DNA from: Candidatus Ozemibacteraceae bacterium
GTDB taxonomy: Bacteria > Muiribacteriota > Ozemobacteria > Ozemobacterales > Ozemobacteraceae
Direction: 5' to 3'
Assembly: GCA_017998915.1 (NCBI GenBank)
Contig: JAGOCE010000002.1
Location: 1-43,996, forward strand
DNA length: 43,996 nucleotides
Shown: piece after piece, positions 15,857 to 22,846 of the stretch
How the letters are laid out: the number at the start of each line of letters is the position of its first letter
Numbering within the stretch: the first letter of the stretch is position 1
Made by a program: the position numbers and the translations under genes
Notes under the pieces: model-generated
The model's database searches: none
Told to the model about the DNA's origin: nothing
Seen by the model: the letters and a program-made list of their open reading frames with translations, nothing else

Positions 15857-16282
15857 TCAGTCGACGACTTCCATGCCCATGCTGCGGGCAGTACCCTTGA
15901 CCATGCTGATCGCGGCTTCCATCGAGCCTGCGGTCAGGTCGGGCATCTTGCGCTTGGCGATCTCGGTGATCTGGGCGAGGTTCACCTTGCCGACCTTGGT
16001 GCGGCCGGAGGTGGCGTTGCCCTTCTCGATCTTCGCGGCCTTCTTCAGAAGGAAGGCCACGGGCGGGGTCTTGGTGATGAACGTGTAAGACCGATCGCTG
16101 TAAACCGTGATGATGACCGGGATGACGGCATCGCCTTCCTTGGACGTTCTGGCATTGAAGTTCTTGCAGAAGTCCATGATGTTGACGCCGTGCTGGCCAA
16201 GGGCCGGACCGACCGGGGGAGCCGGATTTGCCTTGCCGGCGGGAATCTGCAGTTTGACGAAACCGGTAACTTTCTTGGCCAT
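15857..16282 (-). CDS. rplK: Ribosomal protein L11
   Basis: L11 is part of the GTPase-associated centre. The 141-residue protein has the conserved start [40 protein letters not shown] and the rRNA-binding C-terminal domain ending [16 protein letters not shown]. The ATG at 16282 has an AAGGAG site about eight bases upstream. It is separated from nusG by 34 bases. Confidence 0.98.
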   Translation of the reverse strand: MAKKVTGFVKLQIPAGKANPAPPVGPALGQHGVNIMDFCKNFNARTSKEGDAVIPVIITVYSDRSYTFITKTPPVAFLLKKAAKIEKGNATSGRTKVGKVNLAQITEIAKRKMPDLTAGSMEAAISMVKGTARSMGMEVVD

Positions 16283-16316
16283 GTTCTTGTACTCCTTCGA
16301 ACGTTAGGGGAGAGCG

Positions 16317-16862
16317 TCAGGACTCTTCGAGCTGGATGAGATCGACTTCGATTGCGGTGTCGCGCCCGAAGATGAAAACCAGCACCTTGGCCTTGCGCTT
16401 TTCCTGGTTGATTTCCTTGATGACACCGATGAAATCCGTGAACGGACCATCGATGATCTTGACCGTCTGGCCCTCGGTGAACCCGATGGGCGTCATGGCA
16501 GCCGACCGCTGCGGGCCGATGCCGGCCGTGCGCAGGACGTTCTGCACTTCCTTGTCGTGAAGCGGGGTCGGCTTGTCGCCGAGTCCGACGAACCCGGTGA
16601 CGCCGGGGGTGTTCTTCACGACCGTCCACGTGTCGTCGTCCATGTTCATCTGGACGAGGACGTAGCCGGGATAAATCTTGCGGGTCTGGGTGACGCGCTC
16701 GCCGTCCTGAACGCGCTCGGCGCTCTCGGTCGGAACGAGCACCTCGAAGATGCGCTCCTGTTTCCCGAGAAGCTGGACGCGGTGTTCCAGGTTGGCCTTG
16801 ACCTTGTATTCAGACCCGGAATTGGTATGGATCACATACCATTTAGCTCTGGAGATGTTCAC
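16317..16862 (-). CDS. nusG: Transcription termination/antitermination factor NusG
   Basis: NusG binds RNA polymerase and links it to ribosomes and Rho. The 181-residue protein has the NGN domain (AKWYVIHTNSGSEYKVKANLEHR, then YPGYVLVQMNMDDDTW and TPGVTGFVG) and a C-terminal KOW domain (FTEGQTVKIIDGPFTDFIGVIKEI). The start is GTG at 16862, overlapping the secE TGA (GTGA), which implies coupling. Confidence 0.97.
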   Translation of the reverse strand: MNISRAKWYVIHTNSGSEYKVKANLEHRVQLLGKQERIFEVLVPTESAERVQDGERVTQTRKIYPGYVLVQMNMDDDTWTVVKNTPGVTGFVGLGDKPTPLHDKEVQNVLRTAGIGPQRSAAMTPIGFTEGQTVKIIDGPFTDFIGVIKEINQEKRKAKVLVFIFGRDTAIEVDLIQLEES

Positions 16863-17092
16863 AGTCCGACCTTCCCGCCACCCACGATGACCTTCAGCAC
16901 TTCACCGAACACGACATCGAGAAGGCCGATGAACAGCCCAAGGCCGATGGACGAAATGATGACGACCTTCGTCGAGAGCTTGATGTTCTCGTAGGTCGGC
17001 CAGGCGACGCGGCCCTTCTCGGGTCGCACTTCGATCCAGACTTCCATCAGATGCCGGGACAGTTCTTTCCAGTAGGTGCGTAACTTATCCAT
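16859..17092 (-). CDS. secE: Preprotein translocase subunit SecE
   Basis: This 77-residue single-span SecE stabilises SecY. It has an amphipathic N-terminal helix with the conserved EVRPEKGRVAWPTYEN segment and one membrane segment (KVVIISSIGLGLFIGLLDVVFG). It is the short form, without the two extra membrane segments of E. coli SecE. It lies directly downstream of tRNA-Trp and overlaps nusG. Confidence 0.96.
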   Translation of the reverse strand: MDKLRTYWKELSRHLMEVWIEVRPEKGRVAWPTYENIKLSTKVVIISSIGLGLFIGLLDVVFGEVLKVIVGGGKVGL

Positions 17093-17127
17093 GTGCCCCT
17101 CTATATAGTAAGTGATCTTGTATCAAG

Positions 17128-17200
17128 CAGGGCTGAAGGGAATCGAACCCCTAACCCCCGGTTTTGGAGACCGGTGCTCTGCCAATTGAGCTACAGCCCT
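17128..17200 (-). tRNA. trnW: tRNA-Trp (CCA anticodon)
   Basis: A full cloverleaf on the minus strand has acceptor AGGGCTG, D arm GCTC-AATTGGCA-GAGC, anticodon stem CCGGT/ACCGG with loop CTCCAAA (anticodon CCA) and T arm AGGGGTTCGATTCCCT. The 3' CCA is not encoded. It lies between rpmG and secE, the place tRNA-Trp takes in several phyla. Confidence 0.97.
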
Positions 17201-17230
17201 AGACGTTGAATCATCTGTACTTTGACGGTA

Positions 17231-17255
17231 AAACCAGCGTTTTGCGCGCTGGTTT
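17231..17255 (-). terminator. Hairpin between rpmG and tRNA-Trp
   Basis: AAACCAGCG (17231-17239) pairs with CGCTGGTTT (17247-17255). On the minus strand it is followed by TTTTACC. It could partly terminate the tuf-rpmG message or act as a processing site before tRNA-Trp. Confidence 0.6.
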
Positions 17256-17278
17256 CGTTCCGCTCGGTTCAGAAACGC

Positions 17279-17428
17279 TTACTTGCCCTCTTTGTGGGGA
17301 GTGTGCTTCCGCTCTGCCGGGCAGTATTTGCTCAGCTCGATGCGGTCAGGGTCGTTGCGCTTGTTCTTCATGGACGTGTAATTCTTGCGCTTGCAGCTCG
17401 TGCACACCAGGTTGATCTGTTCTCGCAT
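17279..17428 (-). CDS. rpmG: Ribosomal protein L33
   Basis: This short gene encodes 49 residues starting [19 protein letters not shown] and containing [20 protein letters not shown]. The first Cys pair (Cys 9, Cys 12) is present. In the second, only the first cysteine (Cys 36) remains and the partner position is Glu (CPAE in place of the usual CPxC). So this is neither the full zinc form nor the cysteine-free form. The ATG at 17428 is preceded by GGGAG. It sits between tuf and tRNA-Trp, as in the rpmG-secE-nusG arrangement of many bacteria. Confidence 0.95.
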   Translation of the reverse strand: MREQINLVCTSCKRKNYTSMKNKRNDPDRIELSKYCPAERKHTPHKEGK

Positions 17429-17475
17429 AGGACTCCCTCTTTTCGGAACATTCGACCCACGAATCGGGCCGGAAG

Positions 17476-17507
17476 AAAAACCCCGGGGCGGTTGCCCCGC
17501 CCCGGGG
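17476..17507 (-). terminator. Terminator after tuf
   Basis: A GC-rich stem CCCCGGGGCGG / CCGCCCCGGGG (17481-17507) is followed on the minus strand by TTTTT (17480-17476). It is 13 bases beyond the tuf stop and probably reduces expression of rpmG, secE and nusG relative to tuf. Confidence 0.8.
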
Positions 17508-17519
17508 CTCCGTTATGAC

Positions 17520-18713
17520 TTACTCGGTGATCGAGGCGACAACGCCTGCGCCGACGGTGTGGCCGCCTTCGCGGATGGCGAAGCGGAGACCCTGCTCGCA
17601 CGCGATCGGGGTGATCAGCTCGCAGATGAACTCAGCGCGGTCGCCCGGCATGACCATTTCCTTGCCTTCGCCCAGCTGGACGACGCCGGTGACGTCCGTC
17701 GTGCGGAAGTAGAACTGGGGGCGATAGCCGCTGAAGAACGGCGTATGGCGGCCACCCTCTTCCTTCGACAGGATGTAGACCTGGGCCTTGAACTTCTTGT
17801 GCGGGGTGATGCTCTTCGGCTTGGCCAGAACCATGCCGCGCTCGACTTCTTCCTTGGTGATGCCGCGGAGCAGCAGACCAACGTTGTCGCCAGCCTGACC
17901 CTGGTCGAGGGTCTTGCGGAACATCTCGACGCCCGTGACGGTCGAGGTCTTGACTTCGTCCATCAGACCGACGATCTCGATGGCATCGCCGACCTTGATC
18001 ATGCCGCGCTCGATGCGGCCCGTCACGACGGTGCCGCGGCCGGTGATCGTGAACACGTCTTCGACGGGCATCAGGAAGGGCTTGTCGAGCTCGCGCTGCG
18101 GCTCGGGAATATACTCGTCGAGGGTCTTGAGCAGGGTCTTGATCGGCTCGACCGCAGGGCCTTCGCCGCCGGCTTCCATGGCCTTGAGGGCGCTGCCGCG
18201 AACGATCGGGGTCTTGTCGCCAGGGAACTCGTATTTGTTGAGCAGGTCGCGAACTTCGAGCTCGACGAGGTCGAGCAGCTCGGGATCGTCAACCATGTCG
18301 CACTTGTTCAGGAACACGATGATGTAGGGAACGCCGACCTGGCGGGCCAGGAGGACGTGTTCCTTGGTCTGGGGCATCGGGCCGTCGGAAGCGGAAACGA
18401 CGAGAATCGCTCCGTCCATCTGGGCGGCGCCGGTGATCATGTTCTTGATGTAATCGGCGTGACCGGGGCAGTCCACATGGGCATAGTGCCGGATGTCGGT
18501 CTCATACTCGACGTGGCAGGTGTTGATCGTGATGCCGCGGGTCTTTTCTTCAGGGGCGGAATCGATTTGATCATACGCCAGCGCCTTCGCCTTGCCGGCT
18601 TTGGCCGAAGTCAGCGTAATGGCAGACGTGAGAGTGGTCTTGCCGTGGTCGATGTGACCGATCGTACCGACGTTGACGTGCGGCTTGGTCCGGGTAAAAG
18701 TTTCCTTAGCCAT
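17520..18713 (-). CDS. tuf: Elongation factor Tu
   Basis: EF-Tu delivers aminoacyl-tRNA to the ribosome. The 397-residue protein has the GTPase motifs [10 protein letters not shown] near residue 19, [16 protein letters not shown] and SAxK-equivalent GSALKAME, then domains 2 and 3 with [13 protein letters not shown] and the C-terminal [15 protein letters not shown]. The ATG at 18713 has AGGAGG at good spacing. It follows a tRNA-Thr(GGT) gene by 38 bases, as tufB does in E. coli. Confidence 0.98.
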   Translation of the reverse strand: MAKETFTRTKPHVNVGTIGHIDHGKTTLTSAITLTSAKAGKAKALAYDQIDSAPEEKTRGITINTCHVEYETDIRHYAHVDCPGHADYIKNMITGAAQMDGAILVVSASDGPMPQTKEHVLLARQVGVPYIIVFLNKCDMVDDPELLDLVELEVRDLLNKYEFPGDKTPIVRGSALKAMEAGGEGPAVEPIKTLLKTLDEYIPEPQRELDKPFLMPVEDVFTITGRGTVVTGRIERGMIKVGDAIEIVGLMDEVKTSTVTGVEMFRKTLDQGQAGDNVGLLLRGITKEEVERGMVLAKPKSITPHKKFKAQVYILSKEEGGRHTPFFSGYRPQFYFRTTDVTGVVQLGEGKEMVMPGDRAEFICELITPIACEQGLRFAIREGGHTVGAGVVASITE

Positions 18714-18750
18714 GTGGTCCTCCTGATGATGTATGAGCGATAGAAATAAA

Positions 18751-18823
18751 AGCCCGCGACCAGGATTGAACTGGTGACCTCTTGCTTACCATGCAAGTGC
18801 TCTACCGACTGAGCTACACGGGC
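18751..18823 (-). tRNA. trnT: tRNA-Thr (GGT anticodon)
   Basis: The cloverleaf on the minus strand has acceptor GCCCGTG, anticodon stem CTTGC/GCAAG with loop ATGGTAA (anticodon GGT) and T arm ACCAGTTCAATCCTGGT. It decodes ACC/ACU and directly precedes tuf. Confidence 0.96.
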
Positions 18824-18829
18824 GAGAAA

Positions 18830-18912
18830 TGGATGGGGATGGATTCGAACCACCGTAGGCGCGAGCCAACAGATTTACAGTCTGCCCCCTTTAGCCACTC
18901 GGGCACCCATCC
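18830..18912 (-). tRNA. trnY: tRNA-Tyr (GTA anticodon)
   Basis: This class II tRNA on the minus strand has acceptor GGATGGG, anticodon stem CAGA/TCTG around loop CTGTAAA (anticodon GTA), a long variable arm (TTGGCTCGCGCCTA) and T arm GGTGGTTCGAATCCATC. Confidence 0.96.
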
Positions 18913-18925
18913 AGGTATCTGCACA

Positions 18926-18998
18926 AGCCGACGATGGGAATCGAACCCACAACCTTCTGATTACAAATCAGATGCTCTGCCAGTTGAGCTACATCGGC
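18926..18998 (-). tRNA. trnT: tRNA-Thr (TGT anticodon)
   Basis: The cloverleaf on the minus strand has acceptor GCCGATG, anticodon stem TCTGA/TCAGA with loop TTTGTAA (anticodon TGT) and T arm TGGGTTCGATTCCCA. It is the first gene after the strong promoter. The order Thr(TGT), Tyr, Thr(GGT), tuf matches E. coli thrU-tyrU-glyT-thrT-tufB without the glycine tRNA. Confidence 0.96.
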
Positions 18999-19053
18999 AT
19001 GTTTGCATTTCATTGGTCAAAGAACGTACCGGCAAGGCCACCGGTATTTGGCG

Positions 19054-19082
19054 ATTATAAGGGAAGTTCGATCGAATGTCAA
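19054..19082 (-). promoter_or_regulatory. Consensus sigma70 promoter of the tRNA-tuf-ribosomal cluster
   Basis: TTGACA (19082-19077) and TATAAT (19059-19054) are both perfect and exactly 17 bases apart on the minus strand. The promoter lies just after the rlmB stop. The predicted start near 19047 leaves about 48 bases before tRNA-Thr(TGT). It is the strongest promoter in the window. Confidence 0.92.
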
Positions 19083-19085
19083 TAT

Positions 19086-20351
19086 CTATTTTTCGCGACG
19101 GCCACGGACTGCAAACGCCTTTTGTCGCAGGACTTCGAACAGCACGACCGCTGTACTGACGGAAACGTTCAGCGAAGGAGTCTTCCCGCCCAGCGGAATC
19201 GACACGCACTCGTCGCACGCGCCTCCGATGCGGACTCCCAGCCCTACATCCTCCCCACCCGCCACGAGCAACACACGCCCCGTGTACCGGATTTCATCAT
19301 ATCGTTTCGGGGCGGCCCCGTCGAGGCCGACGACCCAGAACCCACGCTTCTTCGCGGCTTCGATCGCCACACCCAGGTTCACGACCTTTGCAACCGGCAG
19401 ATGGGAAGCGGCCCCCTGGGCTGTACGGATCGCGCCACACGTCATCGCCGCGGCCCGCTCTCTCGGAATCACGATTCCCGAGGCACCGGAGGCCTCGACC
19501 GTCCGCACCACGGCCCCGAGATTGCGTGGGTCCTCCACATGGTTCAACGCCACGAGGACGGCCTCAGGATCCTTTTCACACTCGTCGAGAAGCGCCTCGA
19601 ACTCCGTATACTCGAACGCCCCGGTTTTCGCGGCGACACTCTGCGTGTCGTCGCCAAAACGGCGCCGGAACGCCTGAACAGGGATCACCTGCAGCTTCAG
19701 CTTTCGCCGATGGGCCTCCTCGCGGATCTCGCGAATCGGCTCGCCATGCGCCGAGTCGGCAATGACAATCGACTCGATCGGACGATTCGCCCGGAGCAGC
19801 TCGATCACCTCGTGCCGGCCGACAACCCACATCGAATCGTCTTCGCCGCTCTCCTGCACCGTCTCGTACGACGGCCGGGCATGACGCGGTTCCTCGAATC
19901 GGTGCGCATCACGATCGCCGCGATGCCCCTCGAAACCACCCGGCTTCCGACCTTCGCCGTGCTTCTGGAACCCATGTTTCTTTCCCTGCTCACCGCCCTC
20001 GCGCCGGGGACCGCGATCCCTGCGGCCAAACTCGCCTCCAACACGGCGGCCGTTGCCGCGCCGCGGGGATTCATATCCGTCTCGGCCGCCACGCGGCTGC
20101 CCTGCATCACCGGCTTCATGCGGCTCGCGGAATTCGCGGGGTTCACGGGACTCGCGCGGTTCGCGAGGCTCGTATTCATCCCGCTTTTTGCGCTGAGGAG
20201 GACCGTCGTTCGGGGATTGGCCACCGTGCTTTTTGTGATGGCCCTGCTTCTCGCTCCACCACTCGGCCTTTTTCTGGTCGCGCGCTCCGTGAGCGGGGCC
20301 GTCGGAACGGCGGAAGCCTGGATTGAAGCGTTTTGGGCGGTCGTTACTCAT
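19086..20351 (-). CDS. rlmB: 23S rRNA 2'-O-methyltransferase, RlmB/TrmH family, with long disordered N-terminal extension
   Basis: The SPOUT methyltransferase part (about residues 174-421 of 421) has the substrate-binding start MWVVGRHEVIELLRANRP, motif 1 NHVEDPRNLGAVVRT, motif 2 LVAGGEDVGLG and motif 3 IPLGGKTPSLNVSVSTAVVLFE, which form the trefoil knot that binds S-adenosylmethionine. RlmB methylates a G in 23S rRNA domain V. The first 170 or so residues are Arg, Glu, Gly and Lys rich low-complexity sequence absent from typical RlmB (about 245 residues), probably a disordered RNA-binding tail. The ATG at 20351 is chosen over 20369 because AAGGAG lies seven bases before it. It overlaps mrnC by eight bases, as in the Bacillus order cysS-mrnC-rlmB. 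Confidence 0.88.
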   Translation of the reverse strand: MSNDRPKRFNPGFRRSDGPAHGARDQKKAEWWSEKQGHHKKHGGQSPNDGPPQRKKRDEYEPREPRESREPREFREPHEAGDAGQPRGGRDGYESPRRGNGRRVGGEFGRRDRGPRREGGEQGKKHGFQKHGEGRKPGGFEGHRGDRDAHRFEEPRHARPSYETVQESGEDDSMWVVGRHEVIELLRANRPIESIVIADSAHGEPIREIREEAHRRKLKLQVIPVQAFRRRFGDDTQSVAAKTGAFEYTEFEALLDECEKDPEAVLVALNHVEDPRNLGAVVRTVEASGASGIVIPRERAAAMTCGAIRTAQGAASHLPVAKVVNLGVAIEAAKKRGFWVVGLDGAAPKRYDEIRYTGRVLLVAGGEDVGLGVRIGGACDECVSIPLGGKTPSLNVSVSTAVVLFEVLRQKAFAVRGRREK

Positions 20352-20817
20352 CGGAATCTCCTTCTTCATCTGCCGGCGGCGCCGGCTCGGGCGGGGTCAC
20401 GAGCTCGAACAACTCGTCCAGGCGGGAATCCTGGCCGGTCAGGAACAGGTAGCCCACCCACGCTTCGAGCGCCGTCGCGCGCGCGTAGGTGAGACGATCC
20501 ATCCGGGGGCCACGATATGGCATCTTGGCGTTGCGCCACCGGCGGAGCAACTCCTGCTCCTCGGGGGAAACGCGCTCCCAGACGGTTTCGAACATGCGCG
20601 CCTGGTTGGGGGCGCACACGAGTTTGACGACGGACGAGTGCAGGTGACCGGCATCGTCGGTCCCGCTTTCCACGTGGCGAAGCCGGTTTCCCAGCTCGAA
20701 CACGCAGTCGCCGATATAGGCGAGGGTGCGCGCGGTCAACTTCTCCGCCCGTCGTTTCTCCCAGGGCCGGGAAAACGTGAATTTCAGCGCGTCGGCAGGG
20801 CTTCCCGCACCGGTCAC
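20344..20817 (-). CDS. mrnC: Mini-ribonuclease III
   Basis: MrnC is an RNase III catalytic domain without the double-stranded RNA-binding domain. It matures 23S rRNA in Bacillus. The 157-residue protein has LAYIGDCVFELGNR with the catalytic aspartate, and TALEAWVGYLFLTG with the second acidic site. The likely start is GTG at 20817, overlapping the cysS stop as GTGA. The longer frame to 21030 reads antiphase through cysS. A proline and acid rich tail (PPEPAPPADEEGDSDE) follows the domain. Confidence 0.86.
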   Translation of the reverse strand: MTGAGSPADALKFTFSRPWEKRRAEKLTARTLAYIGDCVFELGNRLRHVESGTDDAGHLHSSVVKLVCAPNQARMFETVWERVSPEEQELLRRWRNAKMPYRGPRMDRLTYARATALEAWVGYLFLTGQDSRLDELFELVTPPEPAPPADEEGDSDE

Positions 20818-22262
20818 GCGCGCCGCCAGCGGGCGCCGTCCCGCGTATCCTCGATCGTGATACCGGCGGTCTTGAGCCGATCGCGAATCTGATCGGCAAG
20901 ATCGTATCGTTTGCTCGTCTTCATCTCTTTCCGCAGGTCGAGGATGATGCCCATCAGCGGATCGATGTCGACGCCTCCGGCGGCTCCGCCCTGAACGGGA
21001 GGCAGGATGCCGAGGACGTCGCCGCTCCAACCGCGAAGCATATCGAGAGCTTTGTTTGCCGCGCCGGAGGAGATGCCGCCGGCCATCAGGCGATTCGCCG
21101 TCGTCACGAACGTGTACAGGTGTGCGATGGCGCCGGGGGTGTCAAGATCGTCATCGAGCGCTTCGCCGACGGCCTTTCCCGTCGCCTCGACGGCATCCAG
21201 GAGCGCCGCGTCCTGCGCGCCGGCCGACACGCCCTGCTTCGCGAGCGCATCGAGAGCGGCATGGAGCTGGCCGAGCCGCTGGAGGCCGGTCGCGGAGGCG
21301 CCGATCGCCTCTTCCGTGTAGTTGCTGGGCGAGCGATAATGGGTCGAGAGAATGAAGACCCGGAGGGCTTCGGGGCTGTGTCGCTCGAGCAGGTCTGCAC
21401 AGGTGCGGAAGTTGCCAAGCGACTTGCCCATCTTCACGCCATCGACCGTGACCATGTTGTTATGAACCCAGTAGCGCGCGAACGGCTTGTTGGTGACGGC
21501 CTCACTCTGCGCGATCTCGCACTCGTGGTGCGGAAACATGTTCTCGAGACCGCCGCCGTGGATGTCGAACGTCTCGCCCAGATACTTGGTGCTCATGACC
21601 GAGCACTCGATATGCCAGCCGGGATATCCGGGACCCCAGGGCGAGTTCCACTGGAGGATGTGGTCGGGCTCTGCGCGCTTCCAGAGCGCGAAGTCCTGAG
21701 GATTGCGCTTGTCGGAACGAGCCTCGACGCGCACCGCTTCGCGCAGTTCGTCGACCGTGCGGCCCGAAAGCTTGCCGTAGTGTTTGAACGAAGCGACGTC
21801 GAAATACACGTTCCCGTCGGAAACGTACGCATGGCCTTTCTCAACAAGCTTTTGAACGGCCTCGATCTGCTCGCCGACATGCTGGGACGCGCGCACGTAG
21901 AAGCTCGGGTGCGCAACGCGCAGTCGTTCCATGTCATGCATATACTGGAACATGCACTTGTCAACGATCTCGTAGGGGTGAACGCGGTCGATGCGCGCCT
22001 GGCGTTGGATCTTGTCCTCGCCGGCGTCGGCGTTATCGGTCAGATGGCCAACGTCGGTGATATTCTGCACATAACGCACATTGAACCCGCGCTTCCGGAG
22101 ATGCTTCACAAGCACATCGAACGTTATATAGCTCTTTGCATGGCCAAGATGCGGCGGCCCGTAGACAGTCGGCCCGCAGACATAGATGCCAACATGCCCC
22201 TCCACCAGCGGGACGAACTTCTCTTTCGTGCGACTCATCGTGTTGTACAGCATTAGGTCCAT
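20814..22262 (-). CDS. cysS: Cysteinyl-tRNA synthetase
   Basis: This class I synthetase of about 482 residues charges tRNA-Cys. It has the zinc-site start [18 protein letters not shown], where HLGH is the HIGH motif, [13 protein letters not shown] with further zinc ligands, [11 protein letters not shown], and KMGKSLGN as the KMSKS loop. Two ATGs are close. 22262 is preferred over 22268 because GGAG then lies eight bases upstream. An extended -10 promoter lies at 22311-22319. The operon continues into mrnC and rlmB. The AT-rich island at 22121-22134 falls right after the HIGH motif. Confidence 0.96.
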   Translation of the reverse strand: MDLMLYNTMSRTKEKFVPLVEGHVGIYVCGPTVYGPPHLGHAKSYITFDVLVKHLRKRGFNVRYVQNITDVGHLTDNADAGEDKIQRQARIDRVHPYEIVDKCMFQYMHDMERLRVAHPSFYVRASQHVGEQIEAVQKLVEKGHAYVSDGNVYFDVASFKHYGKLSGRTVDELREAVRVEARSDKRNPQDFALWKRAEPDHILQWNSPWGPGYPGWHIECSVMSTKYLGETFDIHGGGLENMFPHHECEIAQSEAVTNKPFARYWVHNNMVTVDGVKMGKSLGNFRTCADLLERHSPEALRVFILSTHYRSPSNYTEEAIGASATGLQRLGQLHAALDALAKQGVSAGAQDAALLDAVEATGKAVGEALDDDLDTPGAIAHLYTFVTTANRLMAGGISSGAANKALDMLRGWSGDVLGILPPVQGGAAGGVDIDPLMGIILDLRKEMKTSKRYDLADQIRDRLKTAGITIEDTRDGARWRRA

Positions 22263-22310
22263 GGTCATGTCTCCGTGGCAATCAAATTCGCGAAGTCTCG
22301 AAGGTTCGTG

Positions 22311-22319
22311 ATGATACCA
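22311..22319 (-). promoter_or_regulatory. Extended -10 promoter of cysS
   Basis: On the minus strand TGG followed by TATCAT (5 of 6) gives an extended -10. The predicted start is about 42 bases before the cysS ATG. Confidence 0.5.
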
Positions 22320-22339
22320 TATTCAGCCCCTTTTCAAAC

Positions 22340-22357
22340 TTCAAACTTCACTCTTCG
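22340..22357 (+). repeat. 18-base dispersed repeat, copy 2
   Basis: TTCAAACTTCACTCTTCG is identical to 13808-13825. Here it is preceded by an extra TTCAAAC, giving a short tandem. Confidence 0.7.
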
Positions 22358-22365
22358 CACTTCCC

Positions 22366-22408
22366 GATTCGGCAATTCTCCGAAGGGGGGGATTGCCGAA
22401 TCGCCCCC
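22366..22408. other. Overlapping, mutually exclusive hairpins between cysS and the DUF433-like gene
   Basis: GATTCGGCAAT (22366-22376) pairs with ATTGCCGAATC (22392-22402), an 11-bp perfect stem. A run of G (22385-22390) can instead pair with CCCCC (22404-22408), enclosing the right arm of the first stem. The two structures cannot coexist. The element ends 19 bases before the DUF433-like ATG. Confidence 0.6.
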
Positions 22409-22427
22409 TCCTGTCGATAGATAGGGT

Positions 22428-22646
22428 ATGACGTCTGCAAAAAAACAAGCTGGAACCCGAACGGGAAGGAACCCGATCATCGAGGCCGTGCTCGACCAGC
22501 TCGCGGCCGGCGTGCCCATGGAAGAGGTCAAGCAGCGCTTCAACCTTTCCCAACGCGATATCATCCAGGCGGCAATGTACGGGGTAGCCGAGCTGCGCGA
22601 GGAGTATATGAAGCTTCTGGTGGCCAAGCATCTCAAATCGAAATGA
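22428..22646 (+). CDS. Small DUF433-like helix-turn-helix protein
   Basis: This 72-residue protein contains PIIEAVLDQLAAGVPMEEVKQRFNLSQRDIIQAAMYGVAELREEY, a helix-turn-helix arrangement that matches the DUF433 pattern (variable start, LAAG, then a second helix starting at a Ser or Thr). DUF433 proteins are often antitoxin-like or regulatory. No toxin gene adjoins it. A basic Lys/Arg-rich N terminus (SAKKQAGTRTGRN) precedes the domain. No good ribosome binding site is seen before the ATG at 22428. The overlapping hairpins just upstream might control it. Confidence 0.68.
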   Translation: MTSAKKQAGTRTGRNPIIEAVLDQLAAGVPMEEVKQRFNLSQRDIIQAAMYGVAELREEYMKLLVAKHLKSK

Positions 22647-22672
22647 CGCCGCTTCGTCCCCCGGGGTATACT
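22643..22672 (+). promoter_or_regulatory. Possible promoter for the HEAT-repeat gene
   Basis: ATGACG (22643-22648) and TATACT (22667-22672, 5 of 6) are 18 bases apart, right after the DUF433-like gene. The leader would be about 170 bases and include the hairpin repeat at 22697-22787. Confidence 0.3.
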
Positions 22673-22696
22673 ATTGTGGTTTGAAAATGAATAACA

Positions 22697-22787
22697 CCCG
22701 TTCGACCTGAGCGTATCGAAATCTGTCCTGAGCATGCCGACGAGGGGCGAGAGCCTTTCGTGCTTCGAGAGGCTCGACACGAACGGA
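22697..22787. repeat. Intergenic hairpin repeat of the TTCGTGCTTCGAGAGGCTC type
   Basis: Arms around TTCGTGCTTCGAG and CTCGACACGAA (about 22758-22785) form an imperfect hairpin. It is preceded by CCGTTCGACCTGAGCGTATCG, which repeats the same words in degenerate form. It resembles mobile-looking intergenic repeats of environmental bacteria that carry TTCG and CTGAGC words. It occupies the gap before the HEAT-repeat gene. Confidence 0.55.
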
Positions 22788-22846
22788 AATGTGAAACTGG
22801 CTTTTGCGATAGATATAACGATAGAAAACACGATGGGGATCATCCG

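Noticed and set aside
22428-22646. Toxin-antitoxin pair with the DUF433-like gene
   Set aside because: No PIN or other toxin gene lies beside it; the next gene is a HEAT-repeat protein after a repeat-filled gap.
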